DNA of 64,000 nt from Deltaproteobacteria bacterium (GTDB taxonomy: Bacteria; Myxococcota; Myxococcia; SLRQ01): NCBI GenBank assembly GCA_007130885.1, contig SLRQ01000065.1, positions 82,286 through 146,285 on the forward strand, written 5' to 3'. Every line of letters starts with the position of its first letter. The stretch's first letter is position 1. Under the pieces are notes generated by a model, which was given only the letters and a program-made list of their open reading frames with translations, made no database searches and was not told where the DNA came from. Positions 9,083 through 17,770 of this stretch are shown here, one piece after another. Made by a program: the position numbers and the translations under genes.

Positions 9083-9107
9083 AACCAGAATAACAATCTC
9101 TGGTTTA
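9083..9107 (-). repeat. 25-bp hairpin repeat at a stop codon, copy 1
   Basis: On the minus strand the element begins with the TAA stop of the VTT protein gene and continues with AACCAGA, a 9-base loop and TCTGGTT, giving a 7-bp stem. A second copy at 32563-32587 is 22/25 identical and is likewise fused to a TAA stop. The role is unknown; transcript 3'-end protection, termination or a mobile repeat remnant are options. No T tract follows. Confidence 0.6.
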
Positions 9108-9806
9108 GGTTCTTGTCCGTGGGCGCAGGCGATGAACTACCAGGAAAAGACCGGACGCCAGTAGCGCCGCCACGGCTACGGCGACCGCGGCGCGGGGTGT
9201 CACTCGATGAGTGTGGATGAGTTCGAATATCAAGAGGCCTAGTCCAGAGTAGAGTATTACACCGGGAAGAATGGCTGCGAAGGAGCCGAGAAGATAGGGT
9301 TTAGGAGCTATTCCCGTTGCCGGGAGGCCATAGCGCAAAAGGGATAGAGGGAAAACCATAAGGCTGCGGACAATTACGGTTGTGAGCAAAGGACGGACGT
9401 TGGCCACGGTACGAATCTGCTGGAGCCCCGAATGCCTCGATATGAAGTGGGAGACCGGTGCGCTCCAGTTGCGGCCTATCGCGTAAGTCATCCAGGTTCC
9501 CAGCATCATTCCGAGCAGAGCCCATAGAGCGCCCAGCCAAGGCCCGAAAAGACTTCCGGCCAGAAGCATGAAAGGTATGGAGGAGATGGTCGTCAGGGAC
9601 CATAGCGCCATGAAAGCTACGAATCCCAGTATGCTGAATGTCGGATGCGTGTAGACGGTGTGCTCTAGAACGGCCATCAGTGGGGCCTGGGCCAGTACCA
9701 ACAGCGCGGCCACGATTAGAACCGTGACAATCGTCGCGGATACGAGCGTGGCTGAACGAAGACGTGGCCTAACCAATACCTCTTGGTCCGTTGTCTTGCT
9801 GTTCAT
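9105..9806 (-). CDS. VTT-domain (TVP38/TMEM64, DedA-like) membrane protein
   Basis: A 233-residue inner-membrane protein with an N-terminal anchor helix and a central VTT (SNARE-associated/DedA-like) domain. Typical features are FMLLAGSLFGPWLGALWALLG followed by GTWMTYAIGR, then a re-entrant-like second half with RSLMVFPLSLLRYGLPATG. VTT proteins are lipid scramblases or transporters in bacteria and eukaryotes, involved in undecaprenyl-phosphate or phospholipid flipping; the exact lipid here is unknown. The N-terminal 18 residues are cytosolic and charged; the C terminus ends RLRPRTRT. The stop codon is the first codon of a 25-bp hairpin repeat. A nested inverted repeat separates it from kbl upstream, so it probably has its own promoter. 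Confidence 0.82.
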   Translation of the reverse strand: MNSKTTDQEVLVRPRLRSATLVSATIVTVLIVAALLVLAQAPLMAVLEHTVYTHPTFSILGFVAFMALWSLTTISSIPFMLLAGSLFGPWLGALWALLGMMLGTWMTYAIGRNWSAPVSHFISRHSGLQQIRTVANVRPLLTTVIVRSLMVFPLSLLRYGLPATGIAPKPYLLGSFAAILPGVILYSGLGLLIFELIHTHRVTPRAAVAVAVAALLASGLFLVVHRLRPRTRT

Positions 9807-9842
9807 GTAGGCATCCCGGCATCGAGCAGGCGCCTTTGTGGT

Positions 9843-9913
9843 GGGGCGCGCACCTTCTACTGTTTAGGCGCGGGGGGCTCTCAAGAGAACCCCCTCGAGA
9901 AGGTGGCGCGCCC
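9843..9913. repeat. Nested inverted repeat between kbl and the VTT gene (possible terminator)
   Basis: Outer arms 9844-9858 and 9898-9913 are complementary over 15 bases with one bulged base (GGGCGCGCACCTTCT against its inverse). Inside them lies a second hairpin at about 9872-9894, with five G paired to five C and CTCTC opposite GAGA around a short AA loop. The position just downstream of the kbl stop suggests a transcription end for the tdh-kbl unit, but there is no T tract, so factor-independent termination is not certain. Confidence 0.5.
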
Positions 9914-9933
9914 GTTTCGCTCGTTTTGGAATG

Positions 9934-11127
9934 CTACTTGATTACGCCGTGAGCCTTGCCCACCTTTGTGAAGGCGTCGATGGCGCGGTCGATCTGCTCG
10001 AAGGTATGAGCGGCGCTGAGCTGAACGCGGATTCTGGCCTGGCCTCTCGGCACCACCGGATAGGAGAAGCCGATGACGTAGATGCCTTCTTCCAGCATGT
10101 CATCGGCCATCTTGGCAGCCAGCTTGGCGTCGCCCAACATCACCGGCACGATGGCATGGTCGGCGCCTGCCAGCGTGAACCCGGCCTGCTCCATGCCTTG
10201 GCGGAACCTGTCCGCGTTGTCCTGCAGCTTTTCCACCAGCTCGGAGGACTTCATCAGGATCTCCAACACCTTTAGGGTCGTACCCGTGATGACCGGAGCC
10301 AGTGTGTTCGAGAAGAGATATGGCCTGGAGCGCTGCCGGAGTATCTCGACTATCTCTTTCCTACCCGTGGTGTAGCCGCCGGACGCTCCGCCCATGGCCT
10401 TGCCTAGGGTCGAAGTGATGACATCCACCCGGCCGAGTACGTCGTTGTATTCGTGCGAGCCGCGTCCCGTTTTCCCGACGAAGCCGGTGGCGTGAGAGTC
10501 GTCCACCATCACCATGGCGTTGTACTTTTCGGCCAGGTCGCAGACTCCCTTCAGGTTTGCAATGATGCCGTCCATCGAGAATACGCCGTCAGTGGCAATC
10601 ATCTTGTGGCGGGCGCCTGCCTTGTCGGCCTCCTTCAGGCACTCCTCCAGGTGGTCCATATCGTTATTGTTGTAGCGGAAGCGCTTGGCTTTGCATAACC
10701 GAACGCCGTCGATGACAGAGGCGTGGTTCAACTGGTCCGAGAGAATTGCGTCCTCGGGGCCGAGTATGGTCTCGAAAAGGCCTGTATTCGCATCAAAGCA
10801 GCTCGAGTAGAGGATGGTGTCCTCGGTGCCCGCGAACTCGGTTACCTTGTCCTCGAGCTCTTTGTGAATATCGAGCGTTCCGCAAATGAAACGGACGGAA
10901 CTCATGCCGAAGGCATATTTCTCGAGCGTGTCATGCGCGGCCTTGACCAGGCGGGGGTCGTTGGCCAACCCCAAGTAGTTGTTGGCGCAGAAATTCAGCA
11001 CAGTCTTGCCGGCTGCGCCGATTTCCGAGGACTGGGGTGTCGTAATGATCCGCTCGGCCTTGTACAAGCCGGCTTCCTTGATTTCGCGCAGTTCGTTGTT
11101 GAGGTACTCTTTTACGGGACCGAGCAT
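9934..11127 (-). CDS. kbl: Glycine C-acetyltransferase (2-amino-3-ketobutyrate CoA ligase)
   Basis: A 397-residue PLP enzyme of the alpha-oxoamine synthase family, the length of E. coli Kbl. It cleaves 2-amino-3-oxobutanoate with CoA to glycine and acetyl-CoA, the second step of threonine degradation. Landmarks are NFCANNYLGLANDPRL near the N terminus, FICGTLDIHKELE, the DDSHATGFVGKTGRG substrate/PLP segment and the PLP-lysine motif STLGKAMGGASGGYTTG. It follows tdh by 76 bases on the same strand, the usual tdh-kbl pairing, so both are read from the tdh promoter. The product call is secure from sequence plus context, since related family members (BioF, HemA) would not be expected beside tdh. 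Confidence 0.95.
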   Translation of the reverse strand: MLGPVKEYLNNELREIKEAGLYKAERIITTPQSSEIGAAGKTVLNFCANNYLGLANDPRLVKAAHDTLEKYAFGMSSVRFICGTLDIHKELEDKVTEFAGTEDTILYSSCFDANTGLFETILGPEDAILSDQLNHASVIDGVRLCKAKRFRYNNNDMDHLEECLKEADKAGARHKMIATDGVFSMDGIIANLKGVCDLAEKYNAMVMVDDSHATGFVGKTGRGSHEYNDVLGRVDVITSTLGKAMGGASGGYTTGRKEIVEILRQRSRPYLFSNTLAPVITGTTLKVLEILMKSSELVEKLQDNADRFRQGMEQAGFTLAGADHAIVPVMLGDAKLAAKMADDMLEEGIYVIGFSYPVVPRGQARIRVQLSAAHTFEQIDRAIDAFTKVGKAHGVIK

Positions 11128-11203
11128 GACTTACGCTCCTTTTTAGGCGTTTCATGGTGCCGGACTCTCCCTCTGGGATGCCGGGCTTGCTGTTATCATT
11201 ACT

Positions 11204-12247
11204 TTACAGGTCCAGAACCACCTTGCCGCAGTTGCCGCTTTGCATAATCTCGAAGCCCTTCTCGTAGTCTGCATAAGGCATGCGGTGCGTGATCACTTTT
11301 GATACGTCCAGGTTTCCCGAGGCGAACAGCCCCTTCATCTTGTACCAAGTATCCCAGATCATTCGGCCTGTTATGCCGTGGATGTTGACAGCCTTGAAAA
11401 CGACATCCTTGGCGAAATCAACTTCGTATTTGTCGTTGGATGTGCCGATGACCGAGATGTGGCCGGCATCCTTCACGACGTCCAGGGCGTTCTGGAAAGC
11501 CTTCGGGTTGCCGGAGATCTCCAGGCATACGTCCACACCCTTGCCGTCAGTGTGATCCATGATGTAGGCCACCGGGTCGATCTCGGCCCCCGCGATTACG
11601 TGGTGAGCGCCGCAGGCCTTGGCCAGGTCGATTCTGTACTGATTTCGTCGTCCCACCGCGAATATCGTGTCGGCGCCTATGGCTCGAAGAACCGCAACCG
11701 AAAGCGCCCCTACCGGACCCAGCCCGAACACGGCTACTTTCTTGGCTACACAGTCTTGTGCGAAGACGGTGTGCACCGCGTTGCCCAGCGGATCCTGTAT
11801 GGCTGCCATGGCCGGGTCGACGTCCGGGTCGTTATGCACCACGCCGGAGGCGGGGAAGAGCAGGTATTCGCAGAAGGCACCGTCGATGTCGTATCCGAGC
11901 CCTTTCCAGGACTCGCAGACATGCCCCATGCCCGTACGGCACTGCTGGCAGACGCCGCAGACAAGGTGGCCCTCTCCGCTGACGTAGTCCCCTTCCTTAA
12001 CATGGTTCACGTTCGGACCTACGTCGGAGACGTGGCCCGCGAACTCATGGCCGAGAATGCATGGTAGGGAAACGCGGTTTTGGGACCATGCATCCCAGTT
12101 ATAGATATGCAGGTCCGTTCCACAAATGGAGACGGCCTTTTGCTTGATTACCACTTGGCCCGGACCCGCTTTGGGAATGGGGCGCTCTTGGAACTCGAGC
12201 CCGCCGGGCTCTGGCTTTGCTTTTACTATGCACTTCATTGTCGACAT
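11204..12247 (-). CDS. tdh: L-threonine 3-dehydrogenase
   Basis: A 347-residue zinc-dependent medium-chain dehydrogenase that oxidises threonine to 2-amino-3-oxobutanoate with NAD. The catalytic zinc site is in VSICGTDLHIYNWDAW and GHEFAGHV, the structural zinc site is four Cys in CGVCQQCRTGMGHVC, and the nucleotide fold is VAVFGLGPVGALS. The C-terminal HGITGRMIWDTWYKM is specific to bacterial Tdh. The ATG at 12247 (MSTMKCIV) is chosen over a more distant one at 12364 because AGGAGGG lies eight bases upstream and family members start there. kbl follows. A strong sigma70-like promoter lies about 85 bases upstream. Confidence 0.95.
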   Translation of the reverse strand: MSTMKCIVKAKPEPGGLEFQERPIPKAGPGQVVIKQKAVSICGTDLHIYNWDAWSQNRVSLPCILGHEFAGHVSDVGPNVNHVKEGDYVSGEGHLVCGVCQQCRTGMGHVCESWKGLGYDIDGAFCEYLLFPASGVVHNDPDVDPAMAAIQDPLGNAVHTVFAQDCVAKKVAVFGLGPVGALSVAVLRAIGADTIFAVGRRNQYRIDLAKACGAHHVIAGAEIDPVAYIMDHTDGKGVDVCLEISGNPKAFQNALDVVKDAGHISVIGTSNDKYEVDFAKDVVFKAVNIHGITGRMIWDTWYKMKGLFASGNLDVSKVITHRMPYADYEKGFEIMQSGNCGKVVLDL

Positions 12248-12331
12248 TGAACGATCCCTCCTAGAATCGCGTAAGTCCAGGTGCAGCCGGGAGATTCCCG
12301 AGATGGGCGCCAGCCGCGACTCGCGGCCCAG

Positions 12332-12360
12332 CTTATATGATCTTTGGGGAAACCGGTCAA
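12332..12360 (-). promoter_or_regulatory. Predicted sigma70-type promoter of tdh-kbl
   Basis: On the minus strand TTGACC (5/6 to consensus) is followed after 17 bases by TATAAG (5/6). It lies about 85 bases upstream of the tdh start codon and points toward it. The same intergenic region serves the divergent Smr-domain gene. Confidence 0.65.
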
Positions 12361-12439
12361 TCAATAGCCGAGCACTAGACTGGAAGAATTCACCCGGCCC
12401 GGCGGCTCTAATGGCCCGTCACATGGTAGCGTAGCTTCA

Positions 12440-12841
12440 ATGGAAAGCATCCTTTTAGTGGCACTCATGGTTCTGGGGGCGGCGGCCTTTGCGTGGCTGG
12501 CTCCGCGCTTGTTTGGTGCTCACGCCGGCGATGAAGTCGAGGACAACGACATTCCCAACGACATTCCAGAGGTGCCCGCGGAGGTCGATCTGCCAATCGA
12601 CGGCAGTCTCGATCTGCACACCTTCTCTCCCAAGGAGGTCGGCCGCCTGGTACCCGACTGGCTGGATATCTGCAGGGAGAAAGGGCTGAGAGAGGTCAGG
12701 ATCATCCACGGTAAAGGTAAGGGCGTACTAAGAAGACAGGTGCACGTGATCCTGGATCGCCACGAATCGGTGGAAGGCTATGAGCTTGCCGGCTCGGGTC
12801 GCGGTTCCTGGGGTGCCACCGTGGTCAGGCTTCGGCGGTGA
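12440..12841 (+). CDS. Membrane-anchored Smr-domain protein
   Basis: A 133-residue protein with an N-terminal hydrophobic helix (residues 4-22), an acidic linker rich in D/E/P and a C-terminal Smr domain: LDLHTFSPKEV, then REVRIIHGKGKGVLRRQV and GSWGATVVRL. Smr domains are small nucleases or RNA/DNA-binding modules related to the MutS2 C terminus; LDLH and HGKGKGVLR are the conserved catalytic-like blocks. The membrane anchor is less common than the soluble or MutS2-fused forms. The start ATG has no strong ribosome site; the frame, domain and hydrophobic start support it. It diverges from tdh and is followed by an MFS gene, with which it may be co-transcribed. Confidence 0.84.
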   Translation: MESILLVALMVLGAAAFAWLAPRLFGAHAGDEVEDNDIPNDIPEVPAEVDLPIDGSLDLHTFSPKEVGRLVPDWLDICREKGLREVRIIHGKGKGVLRRQVHVILDRHESVEGYELAGSGRGSWGATVVRLRR

Positions 12842-12927
12842 GGGCGGCTCGCTGGGGAAATCGTTGTTACTTTCGCTTGGGTTCCGGTAGCCTGCCCTGC
12901 CATTCGGCCGGGCGGAGGTGAGCGCAA

Positions 12928-14229
12928 GTGGCGGAGACTGCCAGTCCACCAGAAGAAGCAGAGCGGGCCGATCATCGAGGCACATTCGCATCCCTACGGC
13001 TGCGCAACTATCGGTTGCTCTGGCTGGGTCAGACTTTCCATGCCGCTGCTTTGTGGATGGAGCATGTAGCCCGGCCGTGGCTCGTTCTCCTTCTAACCGG
13101 AGACGATCCGGTTCACGTGGGCGGCGTCATCGCGGTTCAAATGCTCCCACAGCTGCTCTTCGGACCTTGGGCCGGTGTCATTGCCGACTGGTTCGATCGA
13201 CGAACGATCCTAGTTCGAACCAAACGTTTGGCTCTAGTGATGAACTGCGCCTTCGCATTTCTGCTTCTAGGAGGCTTCATCACGCTTTGGCAGGTCTACG
13301 TCTTTGCCTTCTTGCGGGGTGCGCTCATGGCTTTCGACCAGCCGGCAAGGCAGACGCTCATCGCGACCCTCGTTCCATCGGGGCTGCTCACCAACGCCAT
13401 AGCGTTGATGAGCTCCACGCAGAACGTGATGCGCATTCTCGGGGTTTCAATAGCCGGTGCCTTGATAGCCGTCGTAGGAGTGCCGGGTGCCTGGTTGGCC
13501 ATAGTTGCCTTTCTCGTCGGTGCGGTAGTGGCCACCCAAAGGATTGATTTGCTGGACGGGACTCCGCCCGGCAATCAAGGAGGCCTTCGAGGGATGGGGC
13601 GTGACCTCATGGCGGGAGCCCGCTTCGCCATCCGCAGGCCGGAGATAAGAGGCGTTCTGCTTCTATCGTTTGTTTTCTTTACATTCGGCATGGCGTACAT
13701 GCAGGTTTTTCTGCCACTCTTCGCCCGCTTCCAGTTCGGTATCGGCGCCCCCGGGCTATCCGTGCTGAGCGCGACGGCGGCCGCGGGGGCTCTGCTCGGT
13801 GCCCTTGTGGTGGCCACTCGCCGGCCGCGGCGACTTGGAGCCATTCTCCCGGTGGTGTGTGCCGGTCTGGGGCTGGCCCTGGTTTTTTTCGCGGCGTCCT
13901 GGTCTTTTCCTCGGCCTTGGGATCTGGCGTTCGCTCTCCCGCTAATGATGGTCGTGGGAGTTACGCAGACGACTTATTTCTCTCTTTCCATGTCCGCGTT
14001 GCTCGCTGCCAGCCCAGACGAGATGCGTGGTCGTGTCATAAGTCTCTTATCGCTGGACCGGGCCACCACCGCGCTTGGGTCGTCCGTGGCGGGCTTCACG
14101 GTAGCGGCGCTGGGGGTCCAGTGGGCTCAAACCATTTACGGAACGGTGTGCGTAGTGGCCGGCTTGATGGTGCTCGTGTTCGCTACCCGGTTTCGCGAAT
14201 TCAAGGTAGCAGGCCCCCGCCGTGAGTGA
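12928..14229 (+). CDS. MFS transporter (MFS_3 / EntS-like exporter)
   Basis: A 433-residue major facilitator protein with twelve predicted membrane segments. The N-terminal FASLRLRNYRLLWLGQ and AVQMLPQLLFGPWAGVIADWFDRRTIL (motif A of the loop 2-3) place it in the MFS_3 group with the enterobactin exporter EntS and many uncharacterised efflux carriers. LMSSTQNVMRILGVSIAGALIA is the typical helix 5 stretch. Substrate unknown. The start is GTG at 12928 with a GGAGGTGA site six bases upstream. It ends 50 bases from the convergent radical-SAM-like gene. No siderophore or antibiotic genes are adjacent. Confidence 0.85.
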   Translation: MAETASPPEEAERADHRGTFASLRLRNYRLLWLGQTFHAAALWMEHVARPWLVLLLTGDDPVHVGGVIAVQMLPQLLFGPWAGVIADWFDRRTILVRTKRLALVMNCAFAFLLLGGFITLWQVYVFAFLRGALMAFDQPARQTLIATLVPSGLLTNAIALMSSTQNVMRILGVSIAGALIAVVGVPGAWLAIVAFLVGAVVATQRIDLLDGTPPGNQGGLRGMGRDLMAGARFAIRRPEIRGVLLLSFVFFTFGMAYMQVFLPLFARFQFGIGAPGLSVLSATAAAGALLGALVVATRRPRRLGAILPVVCAGLGLALVFFAASWSFPRPWDLAFALPLMMVVGVTQTTYFSLSMSALLAASPDEMRGRVISLLSLDRATTALGSSVAGFTVAALGVQWAQTIYGTVCVVAGLMVLVFATRFREFKVAGPRRE

Positions 14230-14279
14230 CTCGGCCCATATTTGAGTTGCGTTCTCACTAGCCCGTGGCGATGGCTGGC

Positions 14280-16205
14280 TCACTCTTTCCGGGCTTCGGC
14301 TCGAAGGCTTGCGGCGGCTGCTCCCAGCACCAGGCGCATTGCTTCCCGCTCCGCGTCTCCCACCGGAGCTTCTCGCGAGCCGTAGTACAACCCCAATATC
14401 CCATGGACCGCGAAGTACTTGCCGCCGGGATGGCGGGCCTCGACCACTACTTCGAGGGTCTTTCCGCCCCGCGAGAGTGTGGTTCGAAGGAGAGGCCATT
14501 CGCCCTCGATAGCGGCATCGATCTTTTCGATTGCAACACCCAGACGAGAAAGTGGTCTGCCGTAGCTCGAGCTCAGTCGGGTCTTCACGCCTCGCGCCAT
14601 TCGCTCCCAAGGATTGGGCTCACGCGACCACTGCAACGAAGCCGGGAGATCATCTGTATCTGCCGCGCGACTGTTTCCGGAGACGCTCGATTTCCTTTTA
14701 CCCAAAATCTTCCATACCTCGTCGAGGATCTCGGAGTTTGAAGGATCACCGGGAAGGTCCTCGATGGCGTCGATGCTTGCCTCGAGCAAGGCCAGCGGGT
14801 CATCCCTGAACCATGGTTCCTTACGAGCCCGCAAATATAGTGCTTGCATTCGTGGTGTTTCCGGATCGTCGCACGGAATGCTTTCATTGGGCTTGAAGCG
14901 CCTGACTATGGAGAACACCCTGCCGACCTTAGGTTGCTGAAATCGCCAAGGCATCTCCGCCTCATCCCACGAAGTTATGCAGCCTGATTCGGGTGCGTAA
15001 TCCCTGAAAGACGGGGAGGCCAACCCGTCTTCCACGGCCAGACGCGTGATGGGCCGGTCGGGCAATAGCTGCAGCGCGGAACCCAGATGCTCGAACAGCT
15101 CCCTCAATCCCAGTTCCCTGGCATGATGAATATTGTTTCGAAGATCTTCCATGGTGGTCCATGGAGTGAAAAGGATGAAGCCGAAGCTCGAGAACTCGAA
15201 GGTTTGCGGATAATCCACCTCCAGGCTCTTTATGGCCTTGAGGCCTTCCCTGATTGTTTTCGAGTCCAGGCCCTTGTTGAACCGAAGATTCTCTCGAGGC
15301 GATAGATTTTCGAGACCCATGTTCCAAAGAGCGATTCGGTGCCCCCGGCGCTCCAAGGCCGGCATTGCCGAGCGTAGCTGCTGCTCGGCGCGAAGTATCT
15401 CGTCGATTCGACAGCTCAAGTGAAGAACGCAAGGCTCGAACCCTCTGGCCTCCATCTCCAGAGCCATTCGATCCATCTGACCCACGAGAGCAGTTCCTCG
15501 GATTTGGAACTCCCTATCCTGGACCTTCGGATTGAGCGTTGCGAGAGACGCCTCCATTTGGCGAGCGGCGAGAGGTACCAGATCACCCGGTATGTGAGAT
15601 GCCTCCTCTTTCCAGGATGCACAAAACGAGCACCCGCGAGGAGCTTCGAGATCTCTCAAATCGGTGTTCTTGAAATACGGGTTGGCCCTCACCGCGGGCA
15701 TGTAGGAGCAGGTTCTCCCCAAAATCAACCACGCGAGAGGTCTAACCTGCCGGGCCGACTCATTGAAAGCTTCAGCGCGACAGTCGGGGGTTACTTGCAG
15801 CTCCAGGGGAACCTCGGCGGAACCAAGGCGGGAGCGGGGAATGCCGGCCCTCTTGAGACCCGCGCGCACCTCTCGCCAACTAGCAACGACATACAAGAAG
15901 CGAGCTTTGGGGGCGGAAGCTCGTAGCCGCTGGAACAGGTCTTCTTCGAGTCGCTCATTGAGCAGCACTTGCGTGGGCTTCCACTCGGCGATGACGCTCG
16001 TCAAACTGCAAGCTTCGTCGGCGGGGAGGGTGAAAACGAACTTGTCGGCGCCGAACCCTTCACCCGGCTCCACGCCGATGAAGAGACGCCGCACGTGGAT
16101 ACCATTTGCGGCCAGCAGCGACTGGATGAACGGAAAATACAGGTCCCGCTGTACTCGTAGGCGATCGGGGTTCAGAAGGTGAAGAAGAAGTACGCGTTTC
16201 GGCAC
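14280..16205 (-). CDS. Atypical B12-binding/radical-SAM-like protein
   Basis: A 641-residue protein laid out like a B12-dependent radical SAM enzyme: an N-terminal Rossmann-like half (MPKRVLLLHLLNP to about residue 130), then a TIM-barrel-like core with NMGLENLSPRENLRFNKG and SFGFILFTPWTTMEDLRNN, which match the radical SAM barrel strands. The iron-sulfur motif is abnormal: where CxxxCxxC is expected the sequence reads APRGCSFC, with Ala in place of the first Cys. The closest upstream Cys is in LGRTCSYMP about 23 residues before. A C-terminal 200-residue part is not recognised. The GTG start has GGAG ten bases upstream. Function unknown; either the cluster is held in another way or activity is lost. 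Confidence 0.6.
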   Translation of the reverse strand: MPKRVLLLHLLNPDRLRVQRDLYFPFIQSLLAANGIHVRRLFIGVEPGEGFGADKFVFTLPADEACSLTSVIAEWKPTQVLLNERLEEDLFQRLRASAPKARFLYVVASWREVRAGLKRAGIPRSRLGSAEVPLELQVTPDCRAEAFNESARQVRPLAWLILGRTCSYMPAVRANPYFKNTDLRDLEAPRGCSFCASWKEEASHIPGDLVPLAARQMEASLATLNPKVQDREFQIRGTALVGQMDRMALEMEARGFEPCVLHLSCRIDEILRAEQQLRSAMPALERRGHRIALWNMGLENLSPRENLRFNKGLDSKTIREGLKAIKSLEVDYPQTFEFSSFGFILFTPWTTMEDLRNNIHHARELGLRELFEHLGSALQLLPDRPITRLAVEDGLASPSFRDYAPESGCITSWDEAEMPWRFQQPKVGRVFSIVRRFKPNESIPCDDPETPRMQALYLRARKEPWFRDDPLALLEASIDAIEDLPGDPSNSEILDEVWKILGKRKSSVSGNSRAADTDDLPASLQWSREPNPWERMARGVKTRLSSSYGRPLSRLGVAIEKIDAAIEGEWPLLRTTLSRGGKTLEVVVEARHPGGKYFAVHGILGLYYGSREAPVGDAEREAMRLVLGAAAASLRAEARKE

Positions 16206-16332
16206 GCTTTCGCCGCTCCCTTGGTCCGCCGACTGCTGGAGCCGGGCTGACCGTGTGCGCTATGTCCAGGATCATACAGGGGCTGTCCGTGACGGACAAG
16301 GAGACGATTCCTGCCCCAAATCGCCGGGTCGT

Positions 16333-17526
16333 CTACACAGCCTCGGGGTCATCTTCAAGCGCCTGCCGCAGATCCTCGATCAGATCATCGACGTCTTCTA
16401 TGCCGACCGAGTACCTCACGAGGCCGTCGGTGATGTCGGCTTCGAGCCTCTCCTTTTCGGAGAAACCGGAGTGGGTCATCGAGGCGGGATGCTGAATCAG
16501 CGTTTCCACGCCACCGAGTGAAACGGCCAGCATGGCAAGCCGAACGCGGTTCATGAGGCGTTCACCCGCCTCGATCCCGCCTTTCAGCTCGAAGCTGATC
16601 ATGGCACCCGGCCCTTCCATTTGCCGGAGCGCCAGCTCATGCTGAGGGTGGCTCTCCAGGCCTATGTAACGGACCCAAGCAACCTCCGGTCGGCTTTCGA
16701 GCCACCGGGCTATCTTGGTCGCCGATTCCTGTGCTTTGTCTATCCGCAAGGACAAAGTCTTTAGCCCGCGGTGTACCAAGAAGGCTTGATGCGGGTCCAT
16801 GTTGCAGCCCGTCACGATCATTATCTTGCGAAGCCGTGTGGCGATCGTCGGGTCTTTTGCTATGAGAATGCCGCCTACCACGTCGGCGTGACCATTGATG
16901 AACTTCGTTACGGAGTGGAGCACCACATCGGCGCCTAGCGAAAAAGGCCGCTGCAGGTGCGGAGAGGCGAAGGTGCTGTCCACTACGAGCAATGCATCGT
17001 TTGCGTGCGCAATATCCGCCACGGCCTGAAGGTCGGTGATCTGCATGCCCGGGTTCGCGGGGGTTTCGACATAGATCATACGGGTATTCGGCTTGATCGC
17101 TCGTTTGACTTTTTCTATGTCGGAGGTGTCGACATATGTGGATTGTACGTTGAACTTCGAGAAGTGCTGTTCCATCAAAGTTCGCGATGGTCCATAAACC
17201 GAGGCGGTGCTGACCATGTGATCGCCGCTTTGAAGTAGGGCGAAGTACGCTGTTGTTACAGCCGCCATTCCCGAGCTGGTAGCGATCGCGCCCTCTCCTC
17301 CCTCGAGCGCGTTAACGCATTCCTCGAGCGCGTTTATCGTGGGGTTGCCGATACGGGTGTAGATATAACCGTCGGCTTTTCCGGCGAAGCGGTCGGCTCC
17401 CTGCCTGGCGTTTTCGAAAACGAAGGTCGAGGTTTGATAGATCGGCGTTACCGCGCTGCCGCAGTCATCCGGTGAACCGCCGGCGTGAATGAGCTTTGAT
17501 GCGAACCCGCTTGCCTTGCTATCCAT
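16333..17526 (-). CDS. Cys/Met-metabolism PLP enzyme (methionine gamma-lyase / cystathionine gamma-synthase type)
   Basis: A 397-residue PLP enzyme of the Cys/Met metabolism family. The PLP lysine is in LHSVTKFINGHADVVGG, with YTRIGNPTINALEE near the N terminus and SSGMAAVTT and VDSTFASPHLQRP as phosphate and ring contacts. Members perform gamma-lyase or gamma-synthase reactions on methionine, cystathionine or O-acyl homoserine. The overall form resembles methionine gamma-lyases, but the Cys that is diagnostic there (after YG in the ASVYG loop) is Pro here, so the specific reaction is not assigned. It is a single gene, divergent from the lipoprotein gene at 17771. The start ATG lies after a weak AAAGGAG-like sequence. 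Confidence 0.85.
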   Translation of the reverse strand: MDSKASGFASKLIHAGGSPDDCGSAVTPIYQTSTFVFENARQGADRFAGKADGYIYTRIGNPTINALEECVNALEGGEGAIATSSGMAAVTTAYFALLQSGDHMVSTASVYGPSRTLMEQHFSKFNVQSTYVDTSDIEKVKRAIKPNTRMIYVETPANPGMQITDLQAVADIAHANDALLVVDSTFASPHLQRPFSLGADVVLHSVTKFINGHADVVGGILIAKDPTIATRLRKIMIVTGCNMDPHQAFLVHRGLKTLSLRIDKAQESATKIARWLESRPEVAWVRYIGLESHPQHELALRQMEGPGAMISFELKGGIEAGERLMNRVRLAMLAVSLGGVETLIQHPASMTHSGFSEKERLEADITDGLVRYSVGIEDVDDLIEDLRQALEDDPEAV

Positions 17527-17662
17527 GACTTACTCCTTTTGCTGTGTCCCGATGGCTGGGGGAGTTGTTCCGCGGCCAATCCATGGGTGCTTTTCGGCGG
17601 TTGATTCGAGACGATTCTCTTGCAGCGTTCACGGCACTATCCGTTTGTTCTCCGGCGATCAA

Positions 17663-17688
17663 GCCCGCCGCTCGAGCCCGCCGCTCGA
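17663..17688. repeat. 13-bp perfect tandem repeat
   Basis: Two head-to-tail copies of GCCCGCCGCTCGA between divergent genes. It lies just upstream of a weak promoter candidate for the lipoprotein gene (TTGGTT, 17 bases, TAGAGT at 17693-17721). It could be a binding-site pair or replication slippage. Confidence 0.6.
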
Positions 17689-17770
17689 GCAGTTGGTTGA
17701 ATCGTTTCGCCGTGGTAGAGTTCCTAGAATCGCTAGGACTCTGTGAATCTCGAAAGGTTGGGGTGGAGGC

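Noticed and set aside
17527..17770. Possible SAM riboswitch before the Cys/Met PLP enzyme
   Set aside because: No S-box or other SAM aptamer features were seen, only a 13-bp tandem repeat and a weak promoter candidate.
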